Shown piece after piece: positions 9,486 to 18,687 of a DNA stretch of 64,000 bases (position 1 is the first letter of the stretch; the number at the start of each line of letters is the position of its first letter). The notes under the pieces were generated by a model that searched no databases, was not told where the DNA came from, and saw only the letters and a list, made by a program, of their open reading frames with translations. A program made the position numbers and the translations under genes. The DNA comes from Streptomyces altiplanensis (GTDB lineage Bacteria > Actinomycetota > Actinomycetes > Streptomycetales > Streptomycetaceae). Where the stretch lies: the NCBI GenBank assembly GCA_003719395.1, contig RHMC01000007.1, forward strand, positions 21,505 to 85,504, written 5' to 3'.

Positions 9486-10466
9486 ATGACGACCGATACG
9501 CCGGCCCGGCTGCTGCAACTGCTCTCGCTGCTCCAGACACCCCGCGAATGGCCCGGCAGCGAGCTCTCCGAACGCCTGCGCGTCAGCCGCCGCACCGTGC
9601 GGCGCGACATCGACCGGCTGCGCGAGCTCGGCTATCCCGTGCAGGCGACGATGGGCGCGGACGGCGGCTACCGGCTCGTGGCGGGCAAGGCGATGCCGCC
9701 GCTGGTGCTCGACGACGAGGAGGCCGTCGCCATCGCGGTGGGGCTGCGGGCCGGTGCGGGCCACGCGGTCGAGGGCATCGAGGAGGCGTCGGTGCGGGCG
9801 CTGGCGAAGCTGGAGCAGGTGCTGCCGTCCAGGCTGCGCCGGCAGGTCTCCACCCTCCAGGCCGCCACCATCCCGCTGACCAGCGGCGACGGGGCGACCA
9901 TCGATCCCCGTACGCTCACGGTGATGGCGGGCGCGGCGACCGGGCAGGAGCGGCTGCGATTCGCCTACCGCTCGGGGGACGGGTCGCAAACCAGGCGTCT
10001 CGTCGAGCCGCACCGGCTGGTGAGCACGGGGCGGCGCTGGTACCTCGTCGCGTACGACCTGGACCGGGACGCCTGGCGTACGTTCCGCGTGGACCGGGTC
10101 AGTGAGCCGTTCGCCACGGGGGCGCGCTTCACTCCGCGGGGACTGCCGAGCGGGGACGCCGCCGAATTCATCCGGCACTCCATGAAGCGGCTCCAGCCCC
10201 AGTACCGGGTGGTGGTGACGTTCGACGCGCCCGCCGAGTTCGTCGCGGCCCGGCTGCCGGGCTCGCTCGGCACACCGGAGCCGGTCGGGGGCGACGACGG
10301 CCGCTGCCGGCTCGACGTGACGGCCACCGACTCGATGGAGTGGCTGGGGCTCCGGCTCGCGCTGGTGGACTGCGAGTTCACGGTGTCCGAGCCGCAGGAA
10401 CTGGTCGACTACCTGGCCGAGCTCGGCGGCAGGCTCACCCGCGCGACCGCCCCGCGGGAGCAGTAG
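9486..10466 (+). CDS. HTH/WYL-domain transcriptional regulator
   Basis: 326 residues. An N-terminal HTH_11 winged helix (SELSERLRVSRRTVRRDIDRL) is followed by the WYL ligand-sensing domain with RLRFAYRSGDG and RRWYLVAYDLDRDAWRTFRV, and a WCX-type C-terminal extension. WYL regulators respond to small ligands or nucleic acids. Its divergent neighbour is the MFS exporter, the likely target. The last codons fall in a copy of a short repeat that continues downstream. Confidence 0.9.
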   Translation: MTTDTPARLLQLLSLLQTPREWPGSELSERLRVSRRTVRRDIDRLRELGYPVQATMGADGGYRLVAGKAMPPLVLDDEEAVAIAVGLRAGAGHAVEGIEEASVRALAKLEQVLPSRLRRQVSTLQAATIPLTSGDGATIDPRTLTVMAGAATGQERLRFAYRSGDGSQTRRLVEPHRLVSTGRRWYLVAYDLDRDAWRTFRVDRVSEPFATGARFTPRGLPSGDAAEFIRHSMKRLQPQYRVVVTFDAPAEFVAARLPGSLGTPEPVGGDDGRCRLDVTATDSMEWLGLRLALVDCEFTVSEPQELVDYLAELGGRLTRATAPREQ

Positions 10467-10527
10467 AACCCGCGGGAGCAGCAGAACCCGCGGGAGCAGC
10501 AGGGACGCGACCGCCCCGCGGGAGCAG
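10443..10527. repeat. Short repeats of CCCGCGGGAGCAG
   Basis: Four copies of the 13-mer at 10451, 10469, 10487 and 10515. The first three are spaced by 18 bp. A longer 21-bp copy containing GCGACCGC before the 13-mer occurs at 10443 and 10507, 64 bp apart. The first copy encodes the regulator's C-terminus, so local duplication has occurred over its stop codon. Confidence 0.75.
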
Positions 10528-10550
10528 CGCAGAGAGCGGCGGAGACAGGG

Positions 10551-10584
10551 GAGCCCCGGCGCCGGGGGGAGTGCGCCGGGGCTC
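10551..10584. terminator. Bidirectional terminator hairpin
   Basis: A perfect 12-bp stem (GAGCCCCGGCGC / GCGCCGGGGCTC) with a 10-nt loop between the convergent WYL regulator and hrdD genes. Confidence 0.75.
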
Positions 10585-10619
10585 GACCCTGGAAAGACAG
10601 GTACCTCGATCGGGGCCGT

Positions 10620-11618
10620 TTATGCGACCGCGTCGAAGCCTGTGTCGTGCGCCATGCGCTTCAGGTCCATCAGAGCGTGCTTCTCTATCTGCCGGATCCG
10701 CTCACGCGTCAGTCCGTGCTGCTTGCCGACCTCGGTCAGGGTCCGCTCCCGGCCGTCCTCGATGCCGTACCGCATACGGATGATCGAGGCCGTCCGCTCG
10801 TCGAGCCGGCCTATGAGGTCCTCCAGCCCCTCGCTGCGCAGCAGCGAGAGCACCGACTGCTCGGGCGAGACCGCCGACGTGTCCTCCAGCAGGTCGCCGA
10901 ACTGCGTCTCTCCCGCGTCGTCGACGGGCATGTTGAGCGAGACCGGGTCGCGCGCCCAGTCCAGGACGTCGCTGACGCGCTCGGGCTTGGCGTCCAGTTC
11001 GGCCGCGATCTCCGCGTGCTCGGGCTCGCGCCCGTGCTCACGGTTGAACTCGCGCTGCACGCGCCGGATACGGCCCAGCTCCTCCACCAGGTGGACGGGG
11101 AGCCGGATGGTGCGGGACTGGTCCGCGATGGACCGGGTGATGGCCTGCCGGATCCACCAGGTGGCGTACGTGGAGAACTTGAAGCCCTTCGTGTAGTCGA
11201 ACTTCTCGACCGCACGCACCAGGCCCGCGTTCCCCTCCTGGATCAGGTCGAGCAGGGGGAGGCCACTGCGCGGATAGCGGCGCGCGACCGCCACGACGAG
11301 ACGGAGGTTGGCACGGATGAACAGGTCCTTGGCACGCTCGGCCTGCGCGACCAGCGCTTCCAGCTCCTCGCGGGAGGCGCCGCCCGCGTCGCTCTCCACT
11401 TCCTTGTCGAGGATCTGCTGCGCGTACACACCTGCCTCGATGGTCTGTGAGAGGTCGACTTCCTTGGCGGCGTCGAGCAGCGGCGTCCGTGCGATCTCGT
11501 CGAGGTACATACCGACCAGGTCGCGGTCGGCGATCTCCCCGCCTACGGCGCGAACGCTGCGTACCCCGCCGGATCCGCCAGGGGCGGTCTGCTGACGGGC
11601 GACGGCACGGGTTGCCAT
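10620..11618 (-). CDS. hrdD: RNA polymerase sigma factor, HrdD type
   Basis: A group 2 sigma-70 family factor of 332 residues. Region 1.2 has DLVGMYLDEIARTPLL; region 2 has LIQEGNAGLVRAVEKFDY and FSTYATWWIRQAITRSIADQ; region 3 has RLPVHLVEELGRIRR; region 4 has GRERTLTEVGKQHGLTRERI followed by RQIEKHAL. The MATRAVAR start and overall sequence are those I associate with Streptomyces HrdD rather than HrdB, which is much longer. ATG 11618 has GGGAG upstream. In Streptomyces hrdD is not essential and is known to be controlled by other sigma factors, including SigR. Confidence 0.9.
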   Translation of the reverse strand: MATRAVARQQTAPGGSGGVRSVRAVGGEIADRDLVGMYLDEIARTPLLDAAKEVDLSQTIEAGVYAQQILDKEVESDAGGASREELEALVAQAERAKDLFIRANLRLVVAVARRYPRSGLPLLDLIQEGNAGLVRAVEKFDYTKGFKFSTYATWWIRQAITRSIADQSRTIRLPVHLVEELGRIRRVQREFNREHGREPEHAEIAAELDAKPERVSDVLDWARDPVSLNMPVDDAGETQFGDLLEDTSAVSPEQSVLSLLRSEGLEDLIGRLDERTASIIRMRYGIEDGRERTLTEVGKQHGLTRERIRQIEKHALMDLKRMAHDTGFDAVA

Positions 11619-11695
11619 GCGTGCTCCCTTGCTGAGTAGGTCGCGATGTGTTGGCTGCCGGACTCCCTGTCGGGTGCCCCGCATCCACTGGAAAC

Positions 11696-11722
11696 AACGA
11701 CTGGAATCCGGACAGAATTCCC
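11696..11722 (-). promoter_or_regulatory. SigR-type promoter of hrdD
   Basis: Reading on the minus strand, GGGAAT (11722-11717) is followed by exactly 18 bases and then GTT (11698-11696). This matches the published SigR consensus GGGAAT-N18-GTT, and hrdD is a known SigR target in S. coelicolor. It would give a leader of about 70 nt before ATG 11618. Disulphide stress would be the expected inducer. Confidence 0.75.
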
Positions 11723-11781
11723 CTGGCGTGCATTGATTTTCGTGATCTTGCAGTACCCTGTCCGCTTTCCGGGGGAGCCGC

Positions 11782-12137
11782 ATGGAACTCGCGCCCCCGG
11801 AAGCGCAGGTCAGCGCGGGCGCCGACGCGAGCCTCGGTGCCCTCACGGACCTCTGCAACCACTGCGTCCGCGAGACGGTGTCACCTTCGGCACCACCGTC
11901 TTCACGGTCTTCGCGCCCGAGCAGCGCCGCCCGCGGCTGCTCTCCACCGAAGACGGCCCGCACCGTCTGCTGGTTGCCCGCGACGCCCGTTCCGGCCGCT
12001 CCGGCCGTGGGCTCGGTCACGCGACGAGCAGCCCCGTCCACCCGAAGGACGCCGCCCGAAGGACGCCTACGGCACCTCCGTCGAAGTCGGCGTCCATTGC
12101 GCGCCCTACCGCCCCCGGTCTCGGCCCTGCGGCCTAG
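11782..12137 (+). pseudogene. Unrecognised, probably frameshifted small gene
   Basis: ATG 11782 is preceded by GGGGGAG at good spacing and reads MELAPPEAQVSAG then GALTDLCNHCVRET. The coding-like text then continues in another frame as GTTVFTVFAPEQRRPRLLST. The second part vaguely recalls the start of a GAF domain, but I cannot confirm it. No long open frame covers the region from the hrdD promoter to 12197, so this is either a broken gene or chance coding-like sequence. Confidence 0.3.
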
Positions 12138-12197
12138 GACCCGGTGTAGGTCCGCAGCCCGTTACCCTCCGTCCGCCCCGCGCCTAGTCTCCGGCGC

Positions 12198-13225
12198 ATG
12201 GACACCACAGGCATCCTCGACGAGGCGCTCGAACGCCTCCACACCCACGGCCCCGAGCGCCTGGGCCGCCTCACCAACCACGCCCCCATGGCCGTCGAGT
12301 CCCTCGCCGCGCACGGCCGTGCCGGATCCGTCCACCGCTGGCTGGATCTTTACGCCGCGCGGCTGGAAGACTTCCCTTCCCGCCACACCCCGGTGACCGA
12401 CGGCAACTGGCAGGAGGCGCTGGGCGATCCGCGCCGGGCCGCCGACTGGATCGCGTACTTCGCACACCGCCTCACGGAAGCGGGGCAGCCGTGGCGGCGA
12501 GGTGCTCGCCACGTGGTGGCCCAGGCTGCTGCCGGGCGTGTACGGCGGCGCCGCGCATCCGTTGATCCGGGTGGGCCACGCGGTACGCACCCTCCTGACG
12601 GACGGCGAGAACGCCCCCCGCCGCACCGAGCTCGCCCACGGCCTCGGCTACTGGGCCGCCCGCTACCGTCCCGTGGAGCCGCCCGTCCCGCTGCCCCGCC
12701 GCCCCCACCGCGCGAGGCGCTGGACGCCGTACCGCCCGTCGACGTACTCGGGGGAGCTTCCCCCGACCGCCTAGGCCGCGTCACGCGCTCCCGGTGTGGG
12801 GCGGGGGGCGCTCGCCCGCCCACGGGACCCGGACGAGGCGCGGCGGCGGCTGGCCGAGCTGGTACGGGCCGCCACCCACCGGTACGCCACGTACGGGCAC
12901 CGGCGACGAGACCATGCTGGTCCACGCGGCGACGGCCCCCAACGCCGTCCTGCGCACCCTCCCCGCGCTCCCCCGCACCCTGTGGGCGCCGAGCCTGCAC
13001 GCCGCCTGGGCGGCGTCGGCGGCGGTCACCTCGATGTACGCCCCGGACGAGCCCGCCCCGTACGCCGCGCCGGGCTCCGTCACCCCCGATGAGGTCTTCG
13101 AGCGGGCGGCGGCGCACGGCGACGAGCACGTCATCAAGTTCACCGACACCGCGCTCGACATCGGCGACGAGCGGTCACTGGCGGCCGCCCTGCGCGCGAT
13201 CGAGCTCAGCGAGCCGCTGACCTGA
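12198..13225 (+). pseudogene. Questin-oxidase-like (DUF4243) protein, several frameshifts
   Basis: Pieces in three frames make one protein of about 340 residues: LDEALERLHTHGPERLG and LTNHAPMAVESL (from ATG 12198), then EVLATWWPRLLPGVYGGA and THPLIR-type text (AHPLIRVGHAVRTLL) after a shift near 12495, and finally ETMLVHAATAPNAVLRTLP to DEHVIKFTDTALDIG near the end. The middle (about 12700-12900) is disturbed again. The NHAPM, HPLIRVGHA and DEHVIKF motifs are typical of the questin oxidase family, whose fungal member cleaves an anthraquinone ring. The bacterial role is unknown. Confidence 0.7.
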
Positions 13226-13309
13226 GGGCCTGGAGCCCTGAGGCAGGCCCCGGAGTCCTGAGGCGCCCGAGGCCCGGAAGCCTTGGAACCCCGGGTTCCT
13301 GAGGAGCCG

Positions 13310-14079
13310 TCAGCCGAACTGCACCGACCGCTTCGCCAGCCCCATCCAGAAGCCGTCGATCACCTCGCGCTGCGTTTCCAGCTCACCCTCGGACGCGCCC
13401 AGCGTCACGAACAGCGGCGCGAAGTGCTCGGTGCGCGGGTGGGCGAGCCGGCCGGCCGGGGACGTGTGCGCGAAGTCGAGCAGCGCGTCGCGTTGGCCGC
13501 CGCCAGCGCCTCGCGCCCCCACGCGTCGAACTCCGCCGACCAGCCGGGCACTCCCCCGCCCGGGTGCCGCAGGGCGGCCAGGTTGTGGGTGAAGAAGCCG
13601 CTGCCGACGATCAGTACGCCGTCGTCGCGCAGGGGCGCGAGCTTGCGCCCGATGTCCATCAGCCCCTGCGGGTCGAGCGTGGGCATGGAGATCTGGAGTA
13701 CGGGGATGTCGGCCGCCGGGAACATCTCGACCAGCGGGACGTACGCCCCGTGGTCGAGCCCGCGGTCCGGGATGTCCTGGACGGGCGTACCGGCGCCGCG
13801 CAGCAGCTTCCGTACGGAATCGGCGAGTCCGGGGGCGCCGGGCGCGGCGTACCGGACGCGGTAGTAGCGCTCGGGGAAGCCCCAGAAGTCGTAAACGAGC
13901 GGCACCGTCTCCGTGGCGCCGAGTGCGAGCGGGGCCTCCTCCCAGTGGGCGGAGACCATCAGGATCGCGCGCGGCCGGGGAAGGCCGGCGGACCAGGACG
14001 CGAGCTGGCCGGGCCAGACGGGGTCGTCGGCCAGCGGCGGAGCTCCGTGGCTCAGATAGAGGGCGGGCATACGCTCCAC
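13310..14079 (-). pseudogene. Extradiol ring-cleavage dioxygenase, class III (LigB/DODA type), frameshifted
   Basis: A zinc- or iron-dependent dioxygenase of the DODA/LigB family. Family motifs visible are LYLSHGAPPL (metal His), ILMVSAHWEE (His), DHGAYVPLVEMFP and GSGFFTHNLAAL. The C-terminal tail DFAHTSPAGRLAHPRTEHF is in another frame, so one base is lost or gained near 13498. GTG 14079 has AAGG at better spacing than ATG 14070. It is divergent from a MarR gene and shares an operator-bearing intergenic region with it. Confidence 0.8.
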
Positions 14080-14093
14080 GGCCGCAACCTTTC

Positions 14094-14153
14094 CTTGAAA
14101 CTTCAAGCAAGCCTGTGGAAGCAACCCTAACGCCAGCTAGTTTAAGTTTCAAG
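14094..14153. promoter_or_regulatory. Two MarR-type operators between dioxygenase and marR
   Basis: CTTGAAACTTCAAG (14094-14107) is a near-perfect palindrome with 6-bp arms. A second site (14140-14153) reads CTTGAAACTTAAAC on the minus strand, sharing the first ten bases. The two centres are about 46 bp apart and flank the start regions of both divergent genes, so the MarR protein probably represses both. Confidence 0.65.
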
Positions 14154-14171
14154 AAGCGGGCCCGTAGAGTG

Positions 14172-14669
14172 ATGCCCATGACGACGGCACCCCGCTGGCT
14201 CAGCGAAGAGGAGCAGCGCACCTGGCGCGCGTACCTCCAGGCCACCACCCTCCTGGAGGACCACCTGGACCGCCAGCTCCAACGCGACGCCGGCATGCCG
14301 CACGTCTACTACGGCCTGCTCGTGCAACTCTCCCAGGCACCGGAGCGGCGGCTGAGGATGACCGAGCTGGCCGAGACCGCGAAGATCACCCGCTCCCGGC
14401 TCTCGCACGCCGTCTCCCGCCTGGAGCGCAACGGCTGGGTGCGCCGCGAGGAGTGCCCCTCCGACCGGCGCGGGCAGAACGCCGTACTGACGGACGAGGG
14501 GTACGCGGTCCTGAAGCAGACCGCGCCCGGCCATGTCGCCACCGTCCGCCAGGCCATGTTCGACCGGCTCACCCCCGAGCAGGTGAGCCAGCTCGGCGAG
14601 ATCATGCGGGTCATGGCGGAAGGGCTCCAGCCGACGGGCGCGGACGCGGACCTGCCCTGGCTCCGCTGA
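14172..14669 (+). CDS. MarR-family transcriptional regulator
   Basis: 165 residues with a winged helix-turn-helix: MTELAETAKITRSRLSHAVS then LERNGWVRREECPSDRRGQN, the wing with DxRG-type signature, and flanking dimerisation helices. ATG 14172 or 14178 (MPMTT) are both possible. Divergent from the ring-cleavage dioxygenase with shared palindromes, so it probably senses a phenolic compound handled by that enzyme. Confidence 0.9.
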   Translation: MPMTTAPRWLSEEEQRTWRAYLQATTLLEDHLDRQLQRDAGMPHVYYGLLVQLSQAPERRLRMTELAETAKITRSRLSHAVSRLERNGWVRREECPSDRRGQNAVLTDEGYAVLKQTAPGHVATVRQAMFDRLTPEQVSQLGEIMRVMAEGLQPTGADADLPWLR

Positions 14670-14723
14670 AGCCGAAGCGGAACCAGGGCAGCCGGGCCGC
14701 CGGGACGGGCCCGGCCGGGGACG

Positions 14724-16242
14724 TCAGTGCGCGACGACGGGGATCCGCACCTCGTCCTCCGCGCCCGCGCCGTCGCCCGAACCCACGACCGTCGTCGTAC
14801 CCGGACGGCCGGTGTTGATCAGCGTCAGCGCGATCGTCGCGGAGACGGCCAGGATGCCGACCGCCCACCAGATGGCGCTCGCGTAGCCGTACACCATCGC
14901 CTGCGCCTGGAGCAGCTGCTCGTTGGTGGCGCCGGCGGCGTGCGAGGTGATGTACGCCGTGGTGGCGCTGGCCGCGATGGTGTTCAGCAGCGCCGTACCG
15001 ATCGCGCCGCCCACCTGCTGCGAGGTGTTGACCATGGCCGAGGCCACGCCCGCGTCGCGCGGCTCGATGCCGTGCGTCGCCAGCGACATGGCCGGCATGA
15101 ACGCCGTACCCATGCCCAACCACAGCAGCAGCTGCGCGGGCAGGATGAGTCCGGCGTACGACGAACCGATCTCCAGCTGCGTCAGCAGCAGCATGCCGAG
15201 CGCCGCGACCAGGAAGCCGGGACCCATCAGGTAGCGGGGCGCGACCCGCGTCATCAGACGGGCGCCGATCTGGGTCGAGCCCGTGATCATGCCCGCGATC
15301 ATCGGCAGGAAGGCGAAGCCGGTCATGACGGGCGAGTAGCCCTTCACGATCTGGAGGTAGTAGGTGAGGAAGAGGAAGAGCCCGAACATCGCGATGACGG
15401 CGAGGCCCAGCGACGCGTAGACACCGCCGCGGTTGCGCTCCATCAGGACGCGCAGCGGCAGCAGCGGTGACTTGACCTTCGACTCGACGGCCACGAAGAC
15501 GGCGAGCAGCACGGCGGAGGCGACGAAGAGGCCGATCGTCGTGCCCGACGCCCAGCCGTCCGTCTCGGCGCGCGTGAAGCCGTACACCAGCGTGACCAGG
15601 CCGAGAGTGGAGAGGACGACGCCCGGGATGTCGAGCGGCGAGCGGTTGCGGCCGCCGGCCGGCTCACGGATCACGAAGTAGGCGCCCGCCGCCGCGACGA
15701 CCGCGAAGGGGATGTTGACGAAGAACGTCCAGCGCCAGTTCAGGTACTCGGTGAGGAAGCCGCCCAGGATCAGGCCGACCGCGCCGCCGCCGCCCGCGAT
15801 CGCACCGAAGATGCCGAAGGCCTTGGCGCGCTCGCGCACGTCGTGAACGTCACCGCGAGCAGCGAGACGGCGGCGACGCGAGCAGCGCGCCGAAGGCGCC
15901 CTGGAGGGCGCGCGAGCCCAGCATCAGCGCCTCGTTGGTGGCCGCGCCGCCGAGGGCGGAGGCCGCCGCGAAGCCGAGCAGACCGACGACGAAGGTGCGC
16001 TTGCGGCCCCACAGGTCGGCTATGCGGCCGCCGAAGAGCAGCAGTCCGCCGAAGGCCAGGGCGTACGCCGTGATGACCCACTGGCGGTTCGCGTCCGAGA
16101 TCCCCAGGTCCTGCTGGGCCGACGGCAGCGCGATGTTCACGATCGTCGCGTCGAGGACCACCATCAGCTGGGCGAGGGCGATGAAGACCAGCGCTTTCCA
16201 GCGGCCCGGATCGGGGAGGAGGGTGTCGGCTGTTTTTGGCAT
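14724..16242 (-). pseudogene. MFS drug-exporter, DHA2 (EmrB/QacA) family, two frameshifts
   Basis: A 14-helix exporter split over three frames. The N-terminal part has LMVVLDATIVNIALPSAQQD and GGRIADLWGRKRTF (motif A). A short middle (AAVSLLAVTFT) lies in a second frame, and RERAKAFGIFGAIAGGGGAV to the C-terminus VRIPVVAH in a third. The shifts are near 15880 and 15846. It is 77 bp downstream of a TetR gene on the same strand, a common regulator-pump arrangement. Confidence 0.8.
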
Positions 16243-16319
16243 GGAGGTATCCGCCTAAGGGTGCGAAAAGGAGAAAAAGGTACGTAATTATGTGAGCGAA
16301 AGCGGGGGTTGGGCAGGGG

Positions 16320-17016
16320 TCACGAATCCCGGCGCAGGCCTTCCCATGTCGCGGGAGTGCCGGGGAGGACGGAACGCGCCGGTGCCTCCAGGCCGTCGAG
16401 GAAGAGTTGCAGGTGACGGTGGACGAACTGGTCGAAGTTCATGCACGCGCTGCCCGGCAGCGGCCGGGTGAGCTGGGAGAGGGCGACCAGCAGATCGCCG
16501 ACGGCCACGTCGTCACGGAGCCGCCCGGCCTGCCGCGCGCGCCTCATGAGGCTGTCGACGGCCCCTTCGAGACGCTCACGCTCGGCGAGCAGTTCCGGGT
16601 GTTCCTTGTCGAAGCCGTCGGCGAGCATCGGGCACAGCGCGCCGATCCGCTCGTCGGCGGCCGCGTGGACGAAGCGGCGCAGCGCGTCGAAGGAGTCGGC
16701 CTCCTCGGCGATCGCCGCCCGAGCCCGGTCCGCGGCGCGGGACAGGACGGAGACGACCACGTGGTGGATCAGTTCGGTGCGGTCCGGGAAGTGCCGGTAC
16801 AGCGTCGCGTTGCCGACGCCCGCACGGCGGCCGGGCGATCTCGTCGAGCGGCACCTCGGGGCCGGACTCGACGAACATCTCGCGCGCGGCGGAGACGATC
16901 CGCTCCCGGTTGCGCAGGGCGTCGGCCCGCGGGCGCTGGGTGCGGGGCCGGGCGGCCTCGGTGCGGATGCCGGCGTCGGTTCCGGGGTCGGTGTCGGTTC
17001 CGGTGTCGGTGGCCAC
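16320..17016 (-). pseudogene. TetR-family repressor, frameshifted
   Basis: The N-terminal helix-turn-helix reads NRERIVSAAREMFVESG then EVPLDEIAR; after an indel near 16835 it continues GVGNATLYRHFPDRTELI and on to the ligand-binding domain ending TWEGLRRDS. GTG 17016 has GGAG five bases upstream. A Thr/Asp-rich tail (TDTGTDTDPGTDAG) precedes the HTH. It sits upstream of the DHA2 exporter and probably represses it and itself through the paired palindromes upstream. Confidence 0.8.
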
Positions 17017-17085
17017 GGCGCTCCTTCTCGTACCTTCTCGCGTGAAAGCCTTCCCGCGCGAAGACCTTCCCGCGTGAGAGCCGGC

Positions 17086-17147
17086 AACCGGGGAGTCGGT
17101 CCCCGGTTCGGCGAACACAGGTGTAAACGGGGAGTCTGTCCCCGGTT
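17086..17147. promoter_or_regulatory. Duplicated TetR operator
   Basis: AACCGGGGA-GTCGG-TCCCCGGTT (17086-17108) is a perfect palindrome of 9-bp arms. A near copy AACGGGGA-GTCTG-TCCCCGGTT lies at 17126-17147. Their centres are about 39 bp apart, close to four helical turns, in the region between the TetR gene and the divergent M6 protease gene. Confidence 0.7.
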
Positions 17148-17316
17148 ATTTCCCGAACTATCACATGTGGCCCTGATCACAAACGGAGCGAGGAATTCCG
17201 CACGATCGGCCTACCCGGAGGTCCGCCCGGCGAGCGCCCGGCGGCCCCCCGGCACAGGGTGAGCGAACGAGAGCAGTCAGGGACGGCCGGCTGCCGCGGA
17301 CCCCGAAGGCGCCTCC

Positions 17317-18687
17317 ATGCGGCAGACCCGCCCCCGGATACGCAGACCCCGTCACCTGGTGAGCGTCGCCGTCCTCACCGGCCTCGCCCTCGCGTCCGTG
17401 ACCTCCGCCGGGTCCCCGCTCGCCACCGGGACCAGGGCGTCGGCGGGCCCGGTGGGCTCCAACGACCCGGCGGTGTCCGTGACCGGTGAGGCCGCGCTCG
17501 AACCGTGCAGGATCGCGGGCACCCTGGGCGTGCAGATGTCGGAGGGAATGCCGACACCGCCCGGATTCGCCCGCTCCACCGGTGACGTCCACGCCCTGAC
17601 CCTCATGATCGACTTCTCGGACGCGCCGGGGAAGGGCCCGGCGCGCGACCGGTTCGAGGAGTTCTTCCCGCAGACGACGAAGTGGTTCGAGACGAGTTCG
17701 TACGGGCGCCTGCGCTACCGGCCCGTCACCCCGTTCACCGACTGGATACGGATGCCGATGCCCTTCTCGGCGTACGGGATAGACCGCGGCTCACCGTACG
17801 AACCCGGCTACCGCCGTCTCGTCCAGGACATCGTCGCCGCGACCGACGCCCGGGTGGACTTCCGCTCGTACGACCTGGTCAACGTCCTGGTCACCCCCAA
17901 TGCCGGGCCCTCGGCCCTGGACACCGTCCTGTCCGTCACCTTCTCCGGCAACGAGGACGCGCCGCACGCCGACGGCGTCCCGCTCGCCAACACGTCCTTC
18001 GTCTACAGCCGCCAGGACGACGGGTCGGGTTCGTACGGCGAGACCGGCTTCCGGGTCCTGCCGCACGAGAACGGCCATGTCTTCGGGCTGCCGGACCTCT
18101 ACACCATGGACGGCGGGGGGTCGGTCGGGCACTGGGACATCATGTCCGAGGACTGGGGGGCCAACAACGATCTGCTGGCCTGGCACAAGTGGAAGCTCGG
18201 CTGGCTCGACAGCGCGCAGATCCGCTGCGCGGCCGCGCCCGGCACCACCGAACACCTCCTGACGCCGCTCGCCTCGCGGGACGGGGACGGGGACGGAAAT
18301 GGAGACGGGGACGAGGAGAGGGACGGGGGCACCAGGGTCCGGGACGGGGGCGGCAGGGCGAAGCTCGTCTTCATCCCCCTGACGGAGAAGACGGGTTACG
18401 CGGTGGAAGTGCGCACCCGGGCGGGCAACGACGAGGCCGTCTGCAAGCCGGGCGTGCTGATCTACCGCGTCGACGCCGACGTCGACACGGGCCACGGCCC
18501 GGTGACGGTCGCCGACAGCGAGCGCGACAGCGGGGGCTGCACACGGCGGCCCAATGTGCACGCCGAGCTGTCGGACGCGCCGTTCGAGGAGGGCCAGACC
18601 TTCAAGGACCGCCAGTACGGGGTGCGGATCTCGGTGACCGACAGGACGGCGGACGGCGATTTCCTGATCCGCGTCACCCGCCGCTGA
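17317..18687 (+). CDS. Secreted M6-family metalloprotease
   Basis: 456 residues. An Arg-rich start and hydrophobic stretch (HLVSVAVLTGLALASVTSAG) form a signal peptide. The zinc site is HENGHVFGLPDLY (residues 250-262), the HExxHxxGxxDxY pattern of immune-inhibitor-A-type M6 peptidases, preceded by GYRRLVQDIVAATD. A low-complexity insert of GDGDGNGDGD around residue 325 lies in the C-terminal domain and may bind calcium or be a slippage product. The gene end overlaps the convergent acyl-CoA synthetase by 14 bp. Confidence 0.85.
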   Translation: MRQTRPRIRRPRHLVSVAVLTGLALASVTSAGSPLATGTRASAGPVGSNDPAVSVTGEAALEPCRIAGTLGVQMSEGMPTPPGFARSTGDVHALTLMIDFSDAPGKGPARDRFEEFFPQTTKWFETSSYGRLRYRPVTPFTDWIRMPMPFSAYGIDRGSPYEPGYRRLVQDIVAATDARVDFRSYDLVNVLVTPNAGPSALDTVLSVTFSGNEDAPHADGVPLANTSFVYSRQDDGSGSYGETGFRVLPHENGHVFGLPDLYTMDGGGSVGHWDIMSEDWGANNDLLAWHKWKLGWLDSAQIRCAAAPGTTEHLLTPLASRDGDGDGNGDGDEERDGGTRVRDGGGRAKLVFIPLTEKTGYAVEVRTRAGNDEAVCKPGVLIYRVDADVDTGHGPVTVADSERDSGGCTRRPNVHAELSDAPFEEGQTFKDRQYGVRISVTDRTADGDFLIRVTRR

